Shown here: positions 5,220 through 13,600 of the stretch, one piece after another
Numbering within the stretch: the first letter of the stretch is position 1
How the letters are laid out: every line of letters starts with the position of its first letter
NCBI GenBank assembly: GCA_045599185.1
Contig: JAZRVO010000020.1
Span: 1-17,905, forward strand
Source of the DNA: UBA1240 sp045599185
Lineage (GTDB): Bacteria > Spirochaetota > Spirochaetia > Treponematales > Treponemataceae
Reading direction: 5' to 3'
DNA length: 17,905 nucleotides
Position numbers and translations under genes: made by a program
Notes under the pieces: generated by a model
Told to the model about the DNA's origin: nothing
The model's input: only the letters and a program-made list of their open reading frames with translations
The model's database searches: none

Positions 5220-7304
5220 GTGAATAGTCTTAAAATCAAGATTTCTGTTGCAGCCTTAGTTGTAATGGTTCTTTCAAATGCCGTAATCGGCATTCTTTCC
5301 AGCAGAACATCAAAAAAAAGTCTTGAAAAACAGATGGAGTCTGCGCTGTCAGAATCCGTTCATGCTACAGCAGAAGCGATTCACGCTTTGAATGAAAAAG
5401 AATTCAAAATGCTTGAAACGCTTTCTTCTCTTCCCCAGGTTAAAGACCCGTCACTTTCGCTTTTGGACAAAACCCACACAATTTACGCCACAATGGCTTT
5501 GGACAAAGATTATATTGACGTTTGCATTACCGATGAAAACGGTTCGTGCTGGATTAATAACGGCGAGCGAATGCTTCCTTTTAAAGACCGTGATTATTTT
5601 CAGGTGCCCTACAATACGGGAAAAAGATACGAAACCGATCCTTTCATTAACCGCGTAACAAATGCCATGGCAGTTTTTTATGGCGTTCCTGTTTATGATG
5701 CCAACAACAAGCTGAGCAATGTTATTTTCTGCTGCGTAGACGGCTTTAAGGTTAGCGACCTTGCTTCGGACCACAAAGCCGGAAACAACAGACCAGCCTC
5801 GTTAATAAGTTTAAGGACAGGCCTTACAATTGCTTCGGACAACCACGAGCTTGTAGCAGTTGAATCGCTTTTTGAAAAAGCAGAAGAATCTAAAAACAGG
5901 GAATACATTGACTGCATGAATGCAATCAAATCCGGGGTTACAGGCGTTTCAAAATATACAATTAATGGCGAACAGTACATTTGTGCTTACGAAAGAATAA
6001 AAGATACTGAATGGGTAGCATTAAACACAGTTCCGTACAGCGATTTTCAGGCTGATATTACGGCAATGGCAAGAAAAGTTGCTGTTTATGTAGTAATTTT
6101 TACCTTGCTTTCAATTCTTGTAATTGCCCTTGTCGTTACGTTTTCAATTAAACCTTTGGACAATGTTAAAAACGCAATCAACGAAATTGCAACAGGAAAC
6201 GCAGACCTTACAAAGCGCCTTGATACTTCTTCAAATGATGAAATTGGTGAAGTTGTAGCCGGATTTAATAAATTTGAAGACAAGCTTCACGGCATCATTT
6301 CTGACATTAAAAATTCAAAAGAAGAACTTACCAGCGTCGGCGCACAAATGAATTTAAATGCAAAAGAAACGACGGATTCCATAAGTGCTGTTTATGAAAA
6401 TATTGAAAGCATGAAGAATCAGATTGTTACTCAGGCCGACAGCGTAAATCTTACGGCAGCTGCGGTTACTGAAATTTCTTCAAACATTGAATCTCTGGAA
6501 AGAATGATTGAAACGCAGGCTTCTGGCGTTGTTCAGGCGTCTTCGGCTGTAGAACAGATGATTGGAAATATTTCTTCCGTAAATAATTCGGTTGAACAGA
6601 TGGCGGTTTCTTTTGATACGCTTTTAAGCAGTGCAAATGGCGGTGTTTTAAAACAGGAACTTGTGAGCCAGAAAATCAAGGATATTGAAACTCAGTCGGA
6701 AGCGTTGCAGGGCGCAAACCTTGCCATTGCAAAAATTGCTTCGCAGACAAATCTTCTTGCCATGAATGCGGCAATTGAAGCGGCACACGCCGGCAATGCT
6801 GGCCGCGGCTTTTCAATTGTTGCTGATGAAATTAAAAAACTTTCTGATACTTCGGCACGGGAATCTAACAAGATTACGGAACAGCTTAACCAGATTATTC
6901 TTTCCATTACCGATGTTGTAAAGGCATCAGGCGAATCTACTGAAACATTCAAAAACCTTACAAGCCTTATTGATTCAACAAATGAAATTGTAAGGCAGAT
7001 TCGGTTTGCCATGGATGAACAGAATAGTGGTTCCAAGCAGATTAGTCAGGCTCTTCACGTAATGAACGACAATACTGCGGAAGTAAAACAGGCCAGCCAC
7101 GAAATGTCTATTGGAAACCAGTCAATTCTTTCTGAAATTCAGAATCTTCAGGAAGCTACGCACCTGATGAAGGCAAGCATGGAACAGATTGTAAGCAGTG
7201 CAGATATGATTAATAAAACTGGCATGGAAATGAAGCAGATTGCTCCTCAAATGCAGTCTTCTATTGATGACATCAGTGCCCAGATTGATAAATTCCGCGT
7301 GTAA
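5220..7304 (+). CDS. Methyl-accepting chemotaxis protein (Cache-HAMP-MCP)
   Basis: A 694-residue transmembrane chemoreceptor. A first membrane helix (about residues 7-27) is followed by a large periplasmic sensor (about 35-275) with features of a double Cache domain, such as YIDVCITDENGSCWI, FKDRDYFQVP and SKYTINGEQYICAYERI. The second helix (about 286-310) leads into a HAMP domain (KPLDNVKNAINEIATGNADL, 311-330). The long coiled-coil signalling domain (about 400-690) carries the highly conserved tip IASQTNLLAMNAAIEAAHAG / NAGRGFSIVADEIKKLS (506-542). It binds an unknown ligand outside the membrane and controls CheA through CheW. No CheR-tethering pentapeptide is present at the C-terminus. 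The start is GTG 5220 with AGGGG six bases upstream. A terminator follows at 7321-7357, so it is probably a single-gene unit. Confidence 0.95.
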   Translation: MNSLKIKISVAALVVMVLSNAVIGILSSRTSKKSLEKQMESALSESVHATAEAIHALNEKEFKMLETLSSLPQVKDPSLSLLDKTHTIYATMALDKDYIDVCITDENGSCWINNGERMLPFKDRDYFQVPYNTGKRYETDPFINRVTNAMAVFYGVPVYDANNKLSNVIFCCVDGFKVSDLASDHKAGNNRPASLISLRTGLTIASDNHELVAVESLFEKAEESKNREYIDCMNAIKSGVTGVSKYTINGEQYICAYERIKDTEWVALNTVPYSDFQADITAMARKVAVYVVIFTLLSILVIALVVTFSIKPLDNVKNAINEIATGNADLTKRLDTSSNDEIGEVVAGFNKFEDKLHGIISDIKNSKEELTSVGAQMNLNAKETTDSISAVYENIESMKNQIVTQADSVNLTAAAVTEISSNIESLERMIETQASGVVQASSAVEQMIGNISSVNNSVEQMAVSFDTLLSSANGGVLKQELVSQKIKDIETQSEALQGANLAIAKIASQTNLLAMNAAIEAAHAGNAGRGFSIVADEIKKLSDTSARESNKITEQLNQIILSITDVVKASGESTETFKNLTSLIDSTNEIVRQIRFAMDEQNSGSKQISQALHVMNDNTAEVKQASHEMSIGNQSILSEIQNLQEATHLMKASMEQIVSSADMINKTGMEMKQIAPQMQSSIDDISAQIDKFRV

Positions 7305-7320
7305 CGGGTGCAACACGTTT

Positions 7321-7357
7321 AACGCAGGCGAATTTATCAATTTTCCTGCGTTTTTTT
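7321..7357 (+). terminator. Rho-independent terminator after the chemoreceptor
   Basis: AACGCAGG (7321-7328) pairs with CCTGCGTT (7345-7352) around a 16-base loop and runs into seven Ts. It lies 16 bases after the chemoreceptor stop. Confidence 0.75.
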
Positions 7358-7430
7358 CACCGGCTGCATTTTGTAAGCTGTTTGGCGCATTTTGTACAAT
7401 GCGGCCGGTGCAAAAATTATGGGGTATTAT

Positions 7431-7895
7431 ATGGAATTCGGTTATGCAACAAAAGATGATATAAAGCAGCTTACGGAATTGAGAATTGCCTACATTAAGG
7501 AAGATTTGAAAACCGTTTTAGATGAAGATGTGCGGATTATGAAAAAAAACATTCCGCTGTATTTTGAAAATCATTTGAATGATGATTGTTTCGGTTTTGT
7601 GGCGAAGGACGGAAAAACCGTTGCTGCGGTTGCGCTTCTTCTGGTTGTTGAAAAACCGGCAAGTCCTAATTTTATAAACGGCTTAACCGGTGAAGTTTTA
7701 AGCGTTTACACCCGGCCGGAATACCGCAGGCAGGGTTTGTGCCTGAACCTTATGAAACTTCTGATTGAAAGTGCCAGAGAAATGGGTCTGGATAAAGTTC
7801 AGCTGAAAGCAACCGAAGACGGTTACCCGGTTTACAAAAAAGCAGGCTTTGCGGATTGTGCAGGCGAGTACAAGGAAATGGTGCTTAAGTTTTAA
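7431..7895 (+). CDS. GNAT family N-acetyltransferase
   Basis: A 154-residue GNAT enzyme starting MEFGYATKDDIKQLTELR, a common N-terminus for this group. The central strand is GEVLSVYTRPEYRRQGLCLNLMK (residues 87-109). In the acetyl-CoA loop, R99-R-Q-G-L-C104, the last position is Cys instead of the usual Gly/Ala, which is uncommon but tolerated in this subgroup. The end carries YPVYKKAGF. The frame is open further upstream, but GGGG six bases before ATG 7431 supports that start; an ATG at 7419 is an alternative. It ends 26 bases before the convergent minus-strand gene at 7922-8137. Confidence 0.85.
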   Translation: MEFGYATKDDIKQLTELRIAYIKEDLKTVLDEDVRIMKKNIPLYFENHLNDDCFGFVAKDGKTVAAVALLLVVEKPASPNFINGLTGEVLSVYTRPEYRRQGLCLNLMKLLIESAREMGLDKVQLKATEDGYPVYKKAGFADCAGEYKEMVLKF

Positions 7896-7921
7896 GGCTG
7901 GTAGCAAAACTTAAAAACGGC

Positions 7922-8137
7922 TTATTCCGTATCTTTTAAGTCTTTTAATATTTCAGGTGCAAGTTCTTCTTTTTTTACGCCAAAGCACCCGTCAATTTTA
8001 TTTTCGTTGCCAGCATTTGAACAATTTTTACAGGCGCCGGTATTTTCTGTTGAATCGTTGCGGCGGTTTTTATCGCCATTGTTTTTGCTGTTTTGTGTTT
8101 CGCTTTTATTGCTTTTCAGCCAGTTGAATAATTTCAT
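7922..8137 (-). CDS. Hypothetical 71-residue Cys-containing protein
   Basis: A small protein starting MKLFNWLKSNKSETQNSKNN. It has a low-complexity, Asn/Lys-rich polar middle, then GACKNCSNAGNENKIDGCFG (two Cys spaced C-x2-C plus a third Cys), and an acidic end (ELAPEILKDLKDTE). The Cys pattern could bind a metal or form a disulfide, but there is no recognised domain. ATG 8137 is preceded by GGGGGG four bases away; the frame is open upstream to 8200 without a better start. It is the only minus-strand gene inside the block bounded by the inverted repeats, and it is divergent from the isomerase gene. A 12-bp hairpin sits in the shared upstream region. Confidence 0.6.
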   Translation of the reverse strand: MKLFNWLKSNKSETQNSKNNGDKNRRNDSTENTGACKNCSNAGNENKIDGCFGVKKEELAPEILKDLKDTE

Positions 8138-8226
8138 AATCCCCCCTTTTTCTGTATAAAAGCCTGAACTTGCGCATAAATGCCAGCCTCTTTTCTGCAA
8201 GCACAGGCTTTAAAAAGTAATTTATG

Positions 8227-8263
8227 CATTGCGGCGCAAAAAGTCAATTTCTGCGCCGCAATG
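8227..8263. promoter_or_regulatory. Perfect 12-bp inverted repeat in a divergent promoter region
   Basis: CATTGCGGCGCA (8227-8238) and TGCGCCGCAATG (8252-8263) are exact reverse complements around 13 bases. There is no T tract on either side, so it is not an ordinary terminator. It may be an operator or mRNA hairpin controlling the genes at 8137 (minus) or 8363 (plus). Confidence 0.55.
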
Positions 8264-8362
8264 TTGCGCCAAAATTTCAGCCATGTGTGCATTTTTTTGT
8301 TCAATTCATCAGCTTGAAGAAAGGTACATATTGGCTTATGGTAAAGCAGTTTGGAGCAAAAA

Positions 8363-8950
8363 ATGAAAATAGGCGTAATCGTTGCAAGTTCAAACAAAGA
8401 TAAAAATCCGCTGATTTACGAAGCAGTCTGCAAGGCAGCCGAACCGAAAGGTCACAGTGTAATCAACTTTGGCGTTTTTGATGATGACGAGAATTTTTCT
8501 TACGTAGAAATTTCTGTGGTTATCGGGCTGCTGATAAGCCGGGGAATTGTTGATTTTGTTGTTACGGGCTGTTCTTCGGGGCAGGGAATGATGCTGGCCT
8601 GCAACAATCTTCCGGGCGTGATTTGCGGATACTGCCCGACACCGCAGGATGCGTATTTGTTTGGCAGAATAAATGATGGAAATGCAGTTTCCTTTCCATT
8701 GGGGTTGAATTTTGGCTGGTGCGGAGAGCTGAACCTTCACAACACGTTGAACGCGCTTTTTACGGATGAGTTCGGCATGGGTTACCCTGCAAAAGACAGC
8801 AAGCGCAAGCAGGCAGACACAGCATTTTTGAAAAGCATAAAGAAGCTTTCAACAATTAGCATGGGAGAATTGCTTGAAAAATTGCCGGTGGAAGTTGCTG
8901 GCAAGGTTGAAAAATATTATTTGAAGGTTTCAAAGCAGGAAACAGAATGA
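8363..8950 (+). CDS. RpiB/LacA/LacB family sugar-phosphate isomerase
   Basis: A 195-residue cytoplasmic protein. The N-terminal strand and loop MKIGVIVASSNKDKN and the central VVTGCSSGQGMMLACNNLPG (residues 67-86) match the RpiB/LacAB fold. C70 aligns with the catalytic Cys of the classical CGTGIGM motif, and ACNNLPG with the AN/K-PG segment. Members interconvert aldose and ketose phosphates such as ribose 5-phosphate or galactose 6-phosphate. It is longer than RpiB (about 150 residues) and the motif is CSSGQG, so it belongs to a divergent subgroup and its sugar is uncertain. ATG 8363 is preceded by GGAG six bases away. Its TGA overlaps the ATG of the following GNAT gene. Confidence 0.8.
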   Translation: MKIGVIVASSNKDKNPLIYEAVCKAAEPKGHSVINFGVFDDDENFSYVEISVVIGLLISRGIVDFVVTGCSSGQGMMLACNNLPGVICGYCPTPQDAYLFGRINDGNAVSFPLGLNFGWCGELNLHNTLNALFTDEFGMGYPAKDSKRKQADTAFLKSIKKLSTISMGELLEKLPVEVAGKVEKYYLKVSKQETE

Positions 8951-9387
8951 AAATAACTTACAGGCAGGAACGCTTAAGCGCAGAAGAATACATCGGCTTT
9001 TTGAAAAGAACGGATTTAGGCTCGCAGTATCCTGCGGAAAGATTTGAGCAGCGAATTGCAAAGCTGGTAAAGAATGTTTCAATAAGCCTTGTGGCACGGG
9101 ACGAAGACTGCGGAAATAGAATTGCCGGTGTTCTTTTTGGGCTTACCGATTTTTGTTACTGGCTTTACGTTACAGACCTTGGCGTTGACCGGGCTTATGA
9201 AAAAAATGGAATAGGTTCGGCATTGATGAAGCAGGCACACGAAATTGCAGGCGGCGAAAAAGATATTGCAGTTTATTTAATTGCCAACGAAAATGCCATT
9301 CCGTTTTACCAAAAGCTTGGCATGAAACTTTCTGACGATGTTATGCAGTACAACAAAATTGAATGGACGGAATTCAAGGTAGAATGA
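8947..9387 (+). CDS. GNAT family N-acetyltransferase
   Basis: A 146-residue GNAT enzyme whose ATG overlaps the isomerase stop (ATGA, 8947-8950), so translation of the two is coupled. The acetyl-CoA loop is VDRAYEKNGIGSALMKQA (E85-K-N-G-I-G90), preceded by LYVTDLG. The later motif is NENAIPFYQKLGM. The N-terminal YRQERLSAEEYIGFLKRTDLGSQYP is typical of a group of clostridial and spirochaetal GNATs. The substrate is unknown; its coupling to a sugar isomerase could hint at an amino-sugar or related metabolite, but that is speculative. Confidence 0.85.
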   Translation: MKITYRQERLSAEEYIGFLKRTDLGSQYPAERFEQRIAKLVKNVSISLVARDEDCGNRIAGVLFGLTDFCYWLYVTDLGVDRAYEKNGIGSALMKQAHEIAGGEKDIAVYLIANENAIPFYQKLGMKLSDDVMQYNKIEWTEFKVE

Positions 9388-9403
9388 ATTTAAGGTGGTG
9401 TAA

Positions 9404-9610
9404 ATGAATAAAAAATCAATTGGTGCATTTTGCATTGCGCTTATTTGTCTTGCAGCAGGGGCGGCTTGCCACGGGTTGCGCACTTCCGGCAATCCGCTGA
9501 AGTTTAAAATCGGCGTTGCTGCTGGTGTTGCAATGATTATTGCGGCAGCTGTTTTTGCAATTGCCGGTGTTGTTTTGATGATTAAAAAGAAGAATGTCGA
9601 GTTTATGTAA
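9404..9610 (+). CDS. Small two-helix membrane protein
   Basis: A 68-residue protein with two hydrophobic segments, IGAFCIALICLAAGAACHGL (about 6-25) and VAAGVAMIIAAAVFAIAGVVLMI (about 38-60), separated by a short basic loop. The tail is positively charged (KKK). This looks like an inner-membrane hairpin with the termini inside; no family is recognised. AGGTGG lies six bases before ATG 9404, and the gene follows the GNAT stop by 16 bases, so it is the last gene of the isomerase operon. Its final codons (NVEFM) fall inside the hairpin repeat that begins at 9592, so the present C-terminus may have been set by repeat insertion. Confidence 0.6.
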   Translation: MNKKSIGAFCIALICLAAGAACHGLRTSGNPLKFKIGVAAGVAMIIAAAVFAIAGVVLMIKKKNVEFM

Positions 9611-9715
9611 AATGTGCAAAAAACAGCCTTTCGACAGTCCCTGCCACGAAAAAAAGACTTGTGCATGCGCACGGCGTATTTTTTTCGTGTCTGTGCCTGT
9701 CTACGGCTGTTTTTA
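9592..9715 (-). repeat. Hairpin-forming intergenic repeat, copy 2 (inverted)
   Basis: The reverse complement of copy 1 (2598-2722) with few differences. In this better-kept copy the arms nest: AAAAACAGCC with GGCTGTTTTT, then GACAG with CTGTC, then CACGAAAAAAA with TTTTTTTCGTG, then GTGC with GCAC at the tip. Nearly the whole unit could fold as one long hairpin in DNA or RNA. It lies at the 3' end of a plus-strand operon and overlaps its last codons. Confidence 0.85.
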
Positions 9716-9782
9716 ACACAATTAAATAGATGTCGTTTGGCCTTTTATATAGACCTCGATTTTTGACCTAAAAAGAAGAAAT

Positions 9783-9838
9783 AGCAGGTTTACGCGCAAT
9801 ATTTGTAGTTTTTCTGCAAATACCGCGCGTTTTCTGCT
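9783..9838. terminator. Large stem-loop between convergent genes
   Basis: AGCAG, ACGCGC and TATTTG on the left pair in order with CAAATA, GCGCGT and CTGCT on the right, giving an interrupted stem of about 17 pairs. It lies between the convergent genes ending at 9610 and 9867 and may act as a bidirectional terminator; flanking T and A tracts are modest. Confidence 0.45.
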
Positions 9839-9866
9839 GTTTCAGGCTTTGCCCCGATTTTTCCGG

Positions 9867-10415
9867 TTATTCCTGCACCGTCCATATAAAATCGGCTAAA
9901 TCATAACCGGCCGCCTGAGCAATTCTAATGTAATTTTCCTTAACTTCATCAGGCATGTAAGGCGTTCTGCTAAGCATCCAAAGCAGCTTGTCGTTTGCGC
10001 CGGCTATCAGGGCGTATTTGTATTCGTCATCAAGGGCAATAACCGTATACGCGCTGTAAAAAGGCCCAAAAAACGATACTTTCAGTTTTCCAATATCTTT
10101 CTGCTTGCCGGCAAACTTTGCCTTGCCAATCGACTGCTTGTCTTTTCCGGAAACGTAATCGTACCCGGAATTGGTAACCTTGATAGAACCGTTTTCGTTC
10201 ATTGAATAATTGGCGCGGACATTTTTCATGTTTTTTTCCCACTTAAAGTCAAAACGCCCGATTTCGTACCAGTCGCCCAGATAGCGTTCAACATTAAAGT
10301 TTTCAACAGGTTTCACTTCGGCGGGCAGTTCGTCAGAACGCGCAGCTAAAGTGCCTGCACAGCTTAATGCAAGAAGAATTGAAAAAATGCTTTTCATCCC
10401 GGTTTCCCTATTCAT
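9867..10415 (-). CDS. Lipocalin family protein (Blc-like), exported
   Basis: A 182-residue lipocalin resembling bacterial Blc. The family motif is YLGDWYEIGRFDFKWE (residues 45-60, with the conserved G-x-W). FGPFYSAYTVIALDDEYKYA and LLWMLSRTPYMPDE follow, as in Blc, and RIAQAAGYDLADF forms the C-terminal helix. Blc-type lipocalins bind lipids such as lysophospholipids or fatty acids in the envelope. The N-terminus (MKSIFSILLALSCAGTLAA) is a signal peptide. Cleavage after Ala is possible, and the Cys at residue 19 could serve as a relaxed spirochaetal lipobox, so it may be a lipoprotein. ATG 10415 has a perfect AGGAGG five bases upstream; an internal Met at residue 7 is a poorer choice. It appears to be a single-gene unit. 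Confidence 0.88.
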   Translation of the reverse strand: MNRETGMKSIFSILLALSCAGTLAARSDELPAEVKPVENFNVERYLGDWYEIGRFDFKWEKNMKNVRANYSMNENGSIKVTNSGYDYVSGKDKQSIGKAKFAGKQKDIGKLKVSFFGPFYSAYTVIALDDEYKYALIAGANDKLLWMLSRTPYMPDEVKENYIRIAQAAGYDLADFIWTVQE

Positions 10416-10451
10416 ACATACCTCCTGTTTTGCGGTTTTTACCGCATGCGT

Positions 10452-10469
10452 AACATGTATAACATGTAT
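10452..10469. promoter_or_regulatory. Tandem AACATGTAT pair upstream of lipocalin
   Basis: Two abutting copies of AACATGTAT, each with the ACATGT palindrome, 37-54 bases upstream of the lipocalin start. Position and symmetry fit a regulator binding site or an overlapping promoter; this is an inference. Confidence 0.35.
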
Positions 10470-10557
10470 AAATAGAAGGTAATAATGAAAATATTGAAAA
10501 TCAACGAATTGCCCAAGAAAGTATTATAGATTTACTAGCAGAAAGCCGCCACGTACA

Positions 10558-10626
10558 CCCGGTTTCGTGCGAAAAAATTGCAACGCCGTGCGCGCCCGGT
10601 ATTCCTCACCGCGCAACGTCGCGCGC
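10558..10626 (+). repeat. 69-bp direct repeat, copy A (downstream of helicase gene)
   Basis: It runs from CCCGGTTTCGTGCG to GTCGCGCGC. It matches the copy at 13771-13839 at 63 of 69 positions by direct comparison. It is markedly G+C-rich against the A+T-rich surroundings and ends 28 bases from the helicase stop codon. Confidence 0.85.
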
Positions 10627-10654
10627 TGGGGGCTGGCGTTAAAGTGAATTATTT

Positions 10655-13600
10655 TTAAGTTTTTGCACTTGAAAAAAATTCAGTTAATATATCTTTCAAA
10701 AAGTTATAACGCCTTGCGTATGTATTATCTACATGAATCAGCGTAAAACCATGATCCCTGCATATTTGCTTTTTCTTTTCGTCTCTTGCAATTACTTTTG
10801 GATTCTCATGATGTTCAGACCCGTCAAGTTCAATTGCCAGAACAGGAAATTCTTTATTTCTATAGCCCCTTTTATATATTACAAAATCGATGCTTGCCTT
10901 AAAAAAGTAATCACAATCAGAAGGTAATTTCTCAAACAGGTGAGATGTCTGAACTTCCCGTTTTACAGAAAATCTTGAATCATCTTCCATCAGAACGGAA
11001 AGTGCATGATTTAAAGTGGTTAAAAATACGTTCTCAGTTTCTGAACTGTACGGCTTTATACCGAGTGCTCTGGATTCAGTTTCTCTTGGGGAAACTGAAT
11101 ATTCTCCATTTGACTGAACATAATTAATCAATTCATACAAATCATCCTGTTCACCATTTTTGTGCAGGCGTTTCAGTTCTTTTCTGCTTGAAATCAGAAC
11201 AAGTTTTTCTTTTGCTCTTGAAACGGCAACATTGATTAGCTCCCTGTTATTTTTCAGCCAGTCATAAGTTTTTTCATGCGTATGGTCTGTTATTGCCAGT
11301 GAAAACAAAATTTCATCTTTTTCATCACCCTGAAACGCATGAACAGTTCCGCAGCTTATTTCATGACTTAAATTTTCTTCTTTTAAGCGGTATTCAATCA
11401 ATTCTTTCTGATTTTTAAAAGGTGTTATGATGCCTATTTTCTTTTCAGGATTTTCACGAATGTATTTAATTATTAGTTCAGCTTCTTCTGGTGCCGTGTT
11501 TTTATCAGCTGAATAGTTTTCTTTTATTTCACAGAATGCAAGCGGTTTGTCAAACATTGCTCTGGTTTTTATGTTAAGCTGGTTGTTGTAATATTTTTTA
11601 TTGTTGAATTCTATAATTTCTTTTGCACACCTGTAATGATTGTGCAAAAGCGTTTCCTGACTTACCGCATCATTTGCAAGAAATGTTTTGTAAATAGAAT
11701 TTTTTATATAGTCATAGCTTTCGTTTACATTGTATTTCGCTTTTAGTTCTTTGTTTATGTTTGAGTCAAGTGTTATTACGGGATTTAGCTGTTGCGGATC
11801 GCCAACCAGCATCAAACTTTTTCCGCGTATAACTGGAACTAATGAAACTGCTGTGTTGCATTGACTGGCTTCGTCCATAATCGTCATGTCAAAATAAACT
11901 TGTGGTTCACCAATTTTTTGTGCAGATATGCATGTTGAACAGAAAACGGGGAAAACCTTTTGCATTTTTCTTACATTTTCAGACAAAGAAAAATATTTGT
12001 TAAACTTTGCAGCCTGCTCTGATTCATTTGGAATTTTCAACAGGTCTAAAAATTCTTTATATTCCGGTTCATAAAGTTTTTTTATGTAACTAACGGAAGT
12101 AAAATTGATGAACTGCATCAATTTTTCCTGATCAAAATAGAGTAAAGACAGTGCATCTTCATCTGTAATGCTGCCAATTTCGTTCAATCTTTTTTTTATG
12201 AAACTTTGCTGCTGTCCTTCAAGATTTATGCGAAGATTCATGTTTTCATTTTTTGAAAGCATGGTTTCTATTAAATCCCTGCGCTCTTTTAAATCCAGCT
12301 GTTCTTCATGCTTCTGAAGTAATTCGGTTAACTGTTTTGTTCTTTCTATTTGATTCTGCTTGTTCTGGTTTAAAACATCTGTGTATGCCTTAAGATTCTG
12401 AACGGTTGCAAGCAACTGCTTTATATATTTTATTGTTTCCGGAATTTTTTCATTGCTGCCAATCCTCAAAATCGGGAACGGAATGGTATATTCCTTGTAT
12501 TTCAGAGTTGTCAGTTTTTCCAAAACTCCGTCAATGGGGTGATTGTTATATGAAGAAAATAAGACGGTTTTGTTATTGAAGAAAGCCGTGATTATTGTGT
12601 TGATGATTGTTGTCGTTTTACCAGTGCCCGGAGGCCCTTGAATGTATGCTACAGGATAATTGATGGCATTGTGTATTGCCAGTAACTGGTCAAGGTTTAC
12701 GTTTCTGTCAATGAGTGCAATCGGAAGGATTTTGGAATTTTCTTTTACTGAATGCAGTTCACCAAAAAACGCCTTGATTGGAACTGTTACTTTGTTATTG
12801 GAATACATTTCAATTATGCTTTCGTATTCTTTTTCCAGATTAATATTTATATTGCGCTGCAAGCATAAAAAATAAGGACAGTCGTCAACGGAATATTGTT
12901 TGTTCTTTTTTACATTTTCTGTAATGACATCTTTAATCTGTTCTGATATTTGTTCAATGTTTTCCAAAAGATACATTTCTTCCGGCTGAATGAAATTCTG
13001 AATGCTTTGTTTTTGCATTCCGTCTACACAAAATTCCGAACATATTTTGATTTTATTTCCGGCAAGCAGGCTTCTTTTGTTTACATCAAACTTTACTTCC
13101 CTGTATGCAAGAACATACAAACCTTTTGGCGTGTGAATGCTTAGTACATTTAATGCCAGCTGAATGACGGAATTTATATTCTTTTCTTTTTTTATGGAAG
13201 CAGTTTTTCTAAAACTGTTAACAATCATTTTAAATTGTTCGTCATCAAGCTGGTACTGATGATTTTGTATTTTACTGGCATCCAGTTTTTTTACAAGTGA
13301 ATATTCATCGTTTAATTTAGGAAAATCTGCCAGCCTGTTACAATCGGCAAGGTAGTTAAGTGTTTTCAGGTTTACTATGTTTTTAAAAATGAAAGAATAT
13401 TTTTCAGGATAAACGTCAATGTCTTCAACAAGTTCTTTATTGGTATGATAAAATGTTCCGTCCATAATTTGTGTGGAAGTAATTTTATCTACAAACATAA
13501 AAAGTGTTTTAGTTGTAAAATTTCCTAAATGCAGACCGGTAACTTCAAGGCTTTGTTTTTCTATATTTATGTTGTTGATGGAAATCCAGTATTTTGTTTG

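Larger units (their letters stand above)
10416..10654. other. Intergenic region between lipocalin and helicase genes
   Basis: It contains a TGCGG/CCGCA hairpin (10431-10446), a tandem AACATGTAT pair (10452-10469) and direct repeat copy A (10558-10626). A stop-free plus-strand stretch at 10487-10549 reads ENIENQRIAQESIIDLLAES without a start. It ends where the repeat begins and may be a coding fossil. No intact gene is seen. Confidence 0.4.

Noticed and set aside
9404..9480. Lipoprotein signal in the small membrane protein
   Set aside because: The Cys follows AGAA, not a Leu-type lipobox, and a second membrane helix follows, so a plain two-helix membrane protein fits better.
10476..10531. Tiny frame MKILKINELPKKVL after an AGAAGG sequence
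   Set aside because: It is only 14 codons with no support beyond the ribosome-binding-like sequence. A different frame in the same stretch looks more like a coding remnant.
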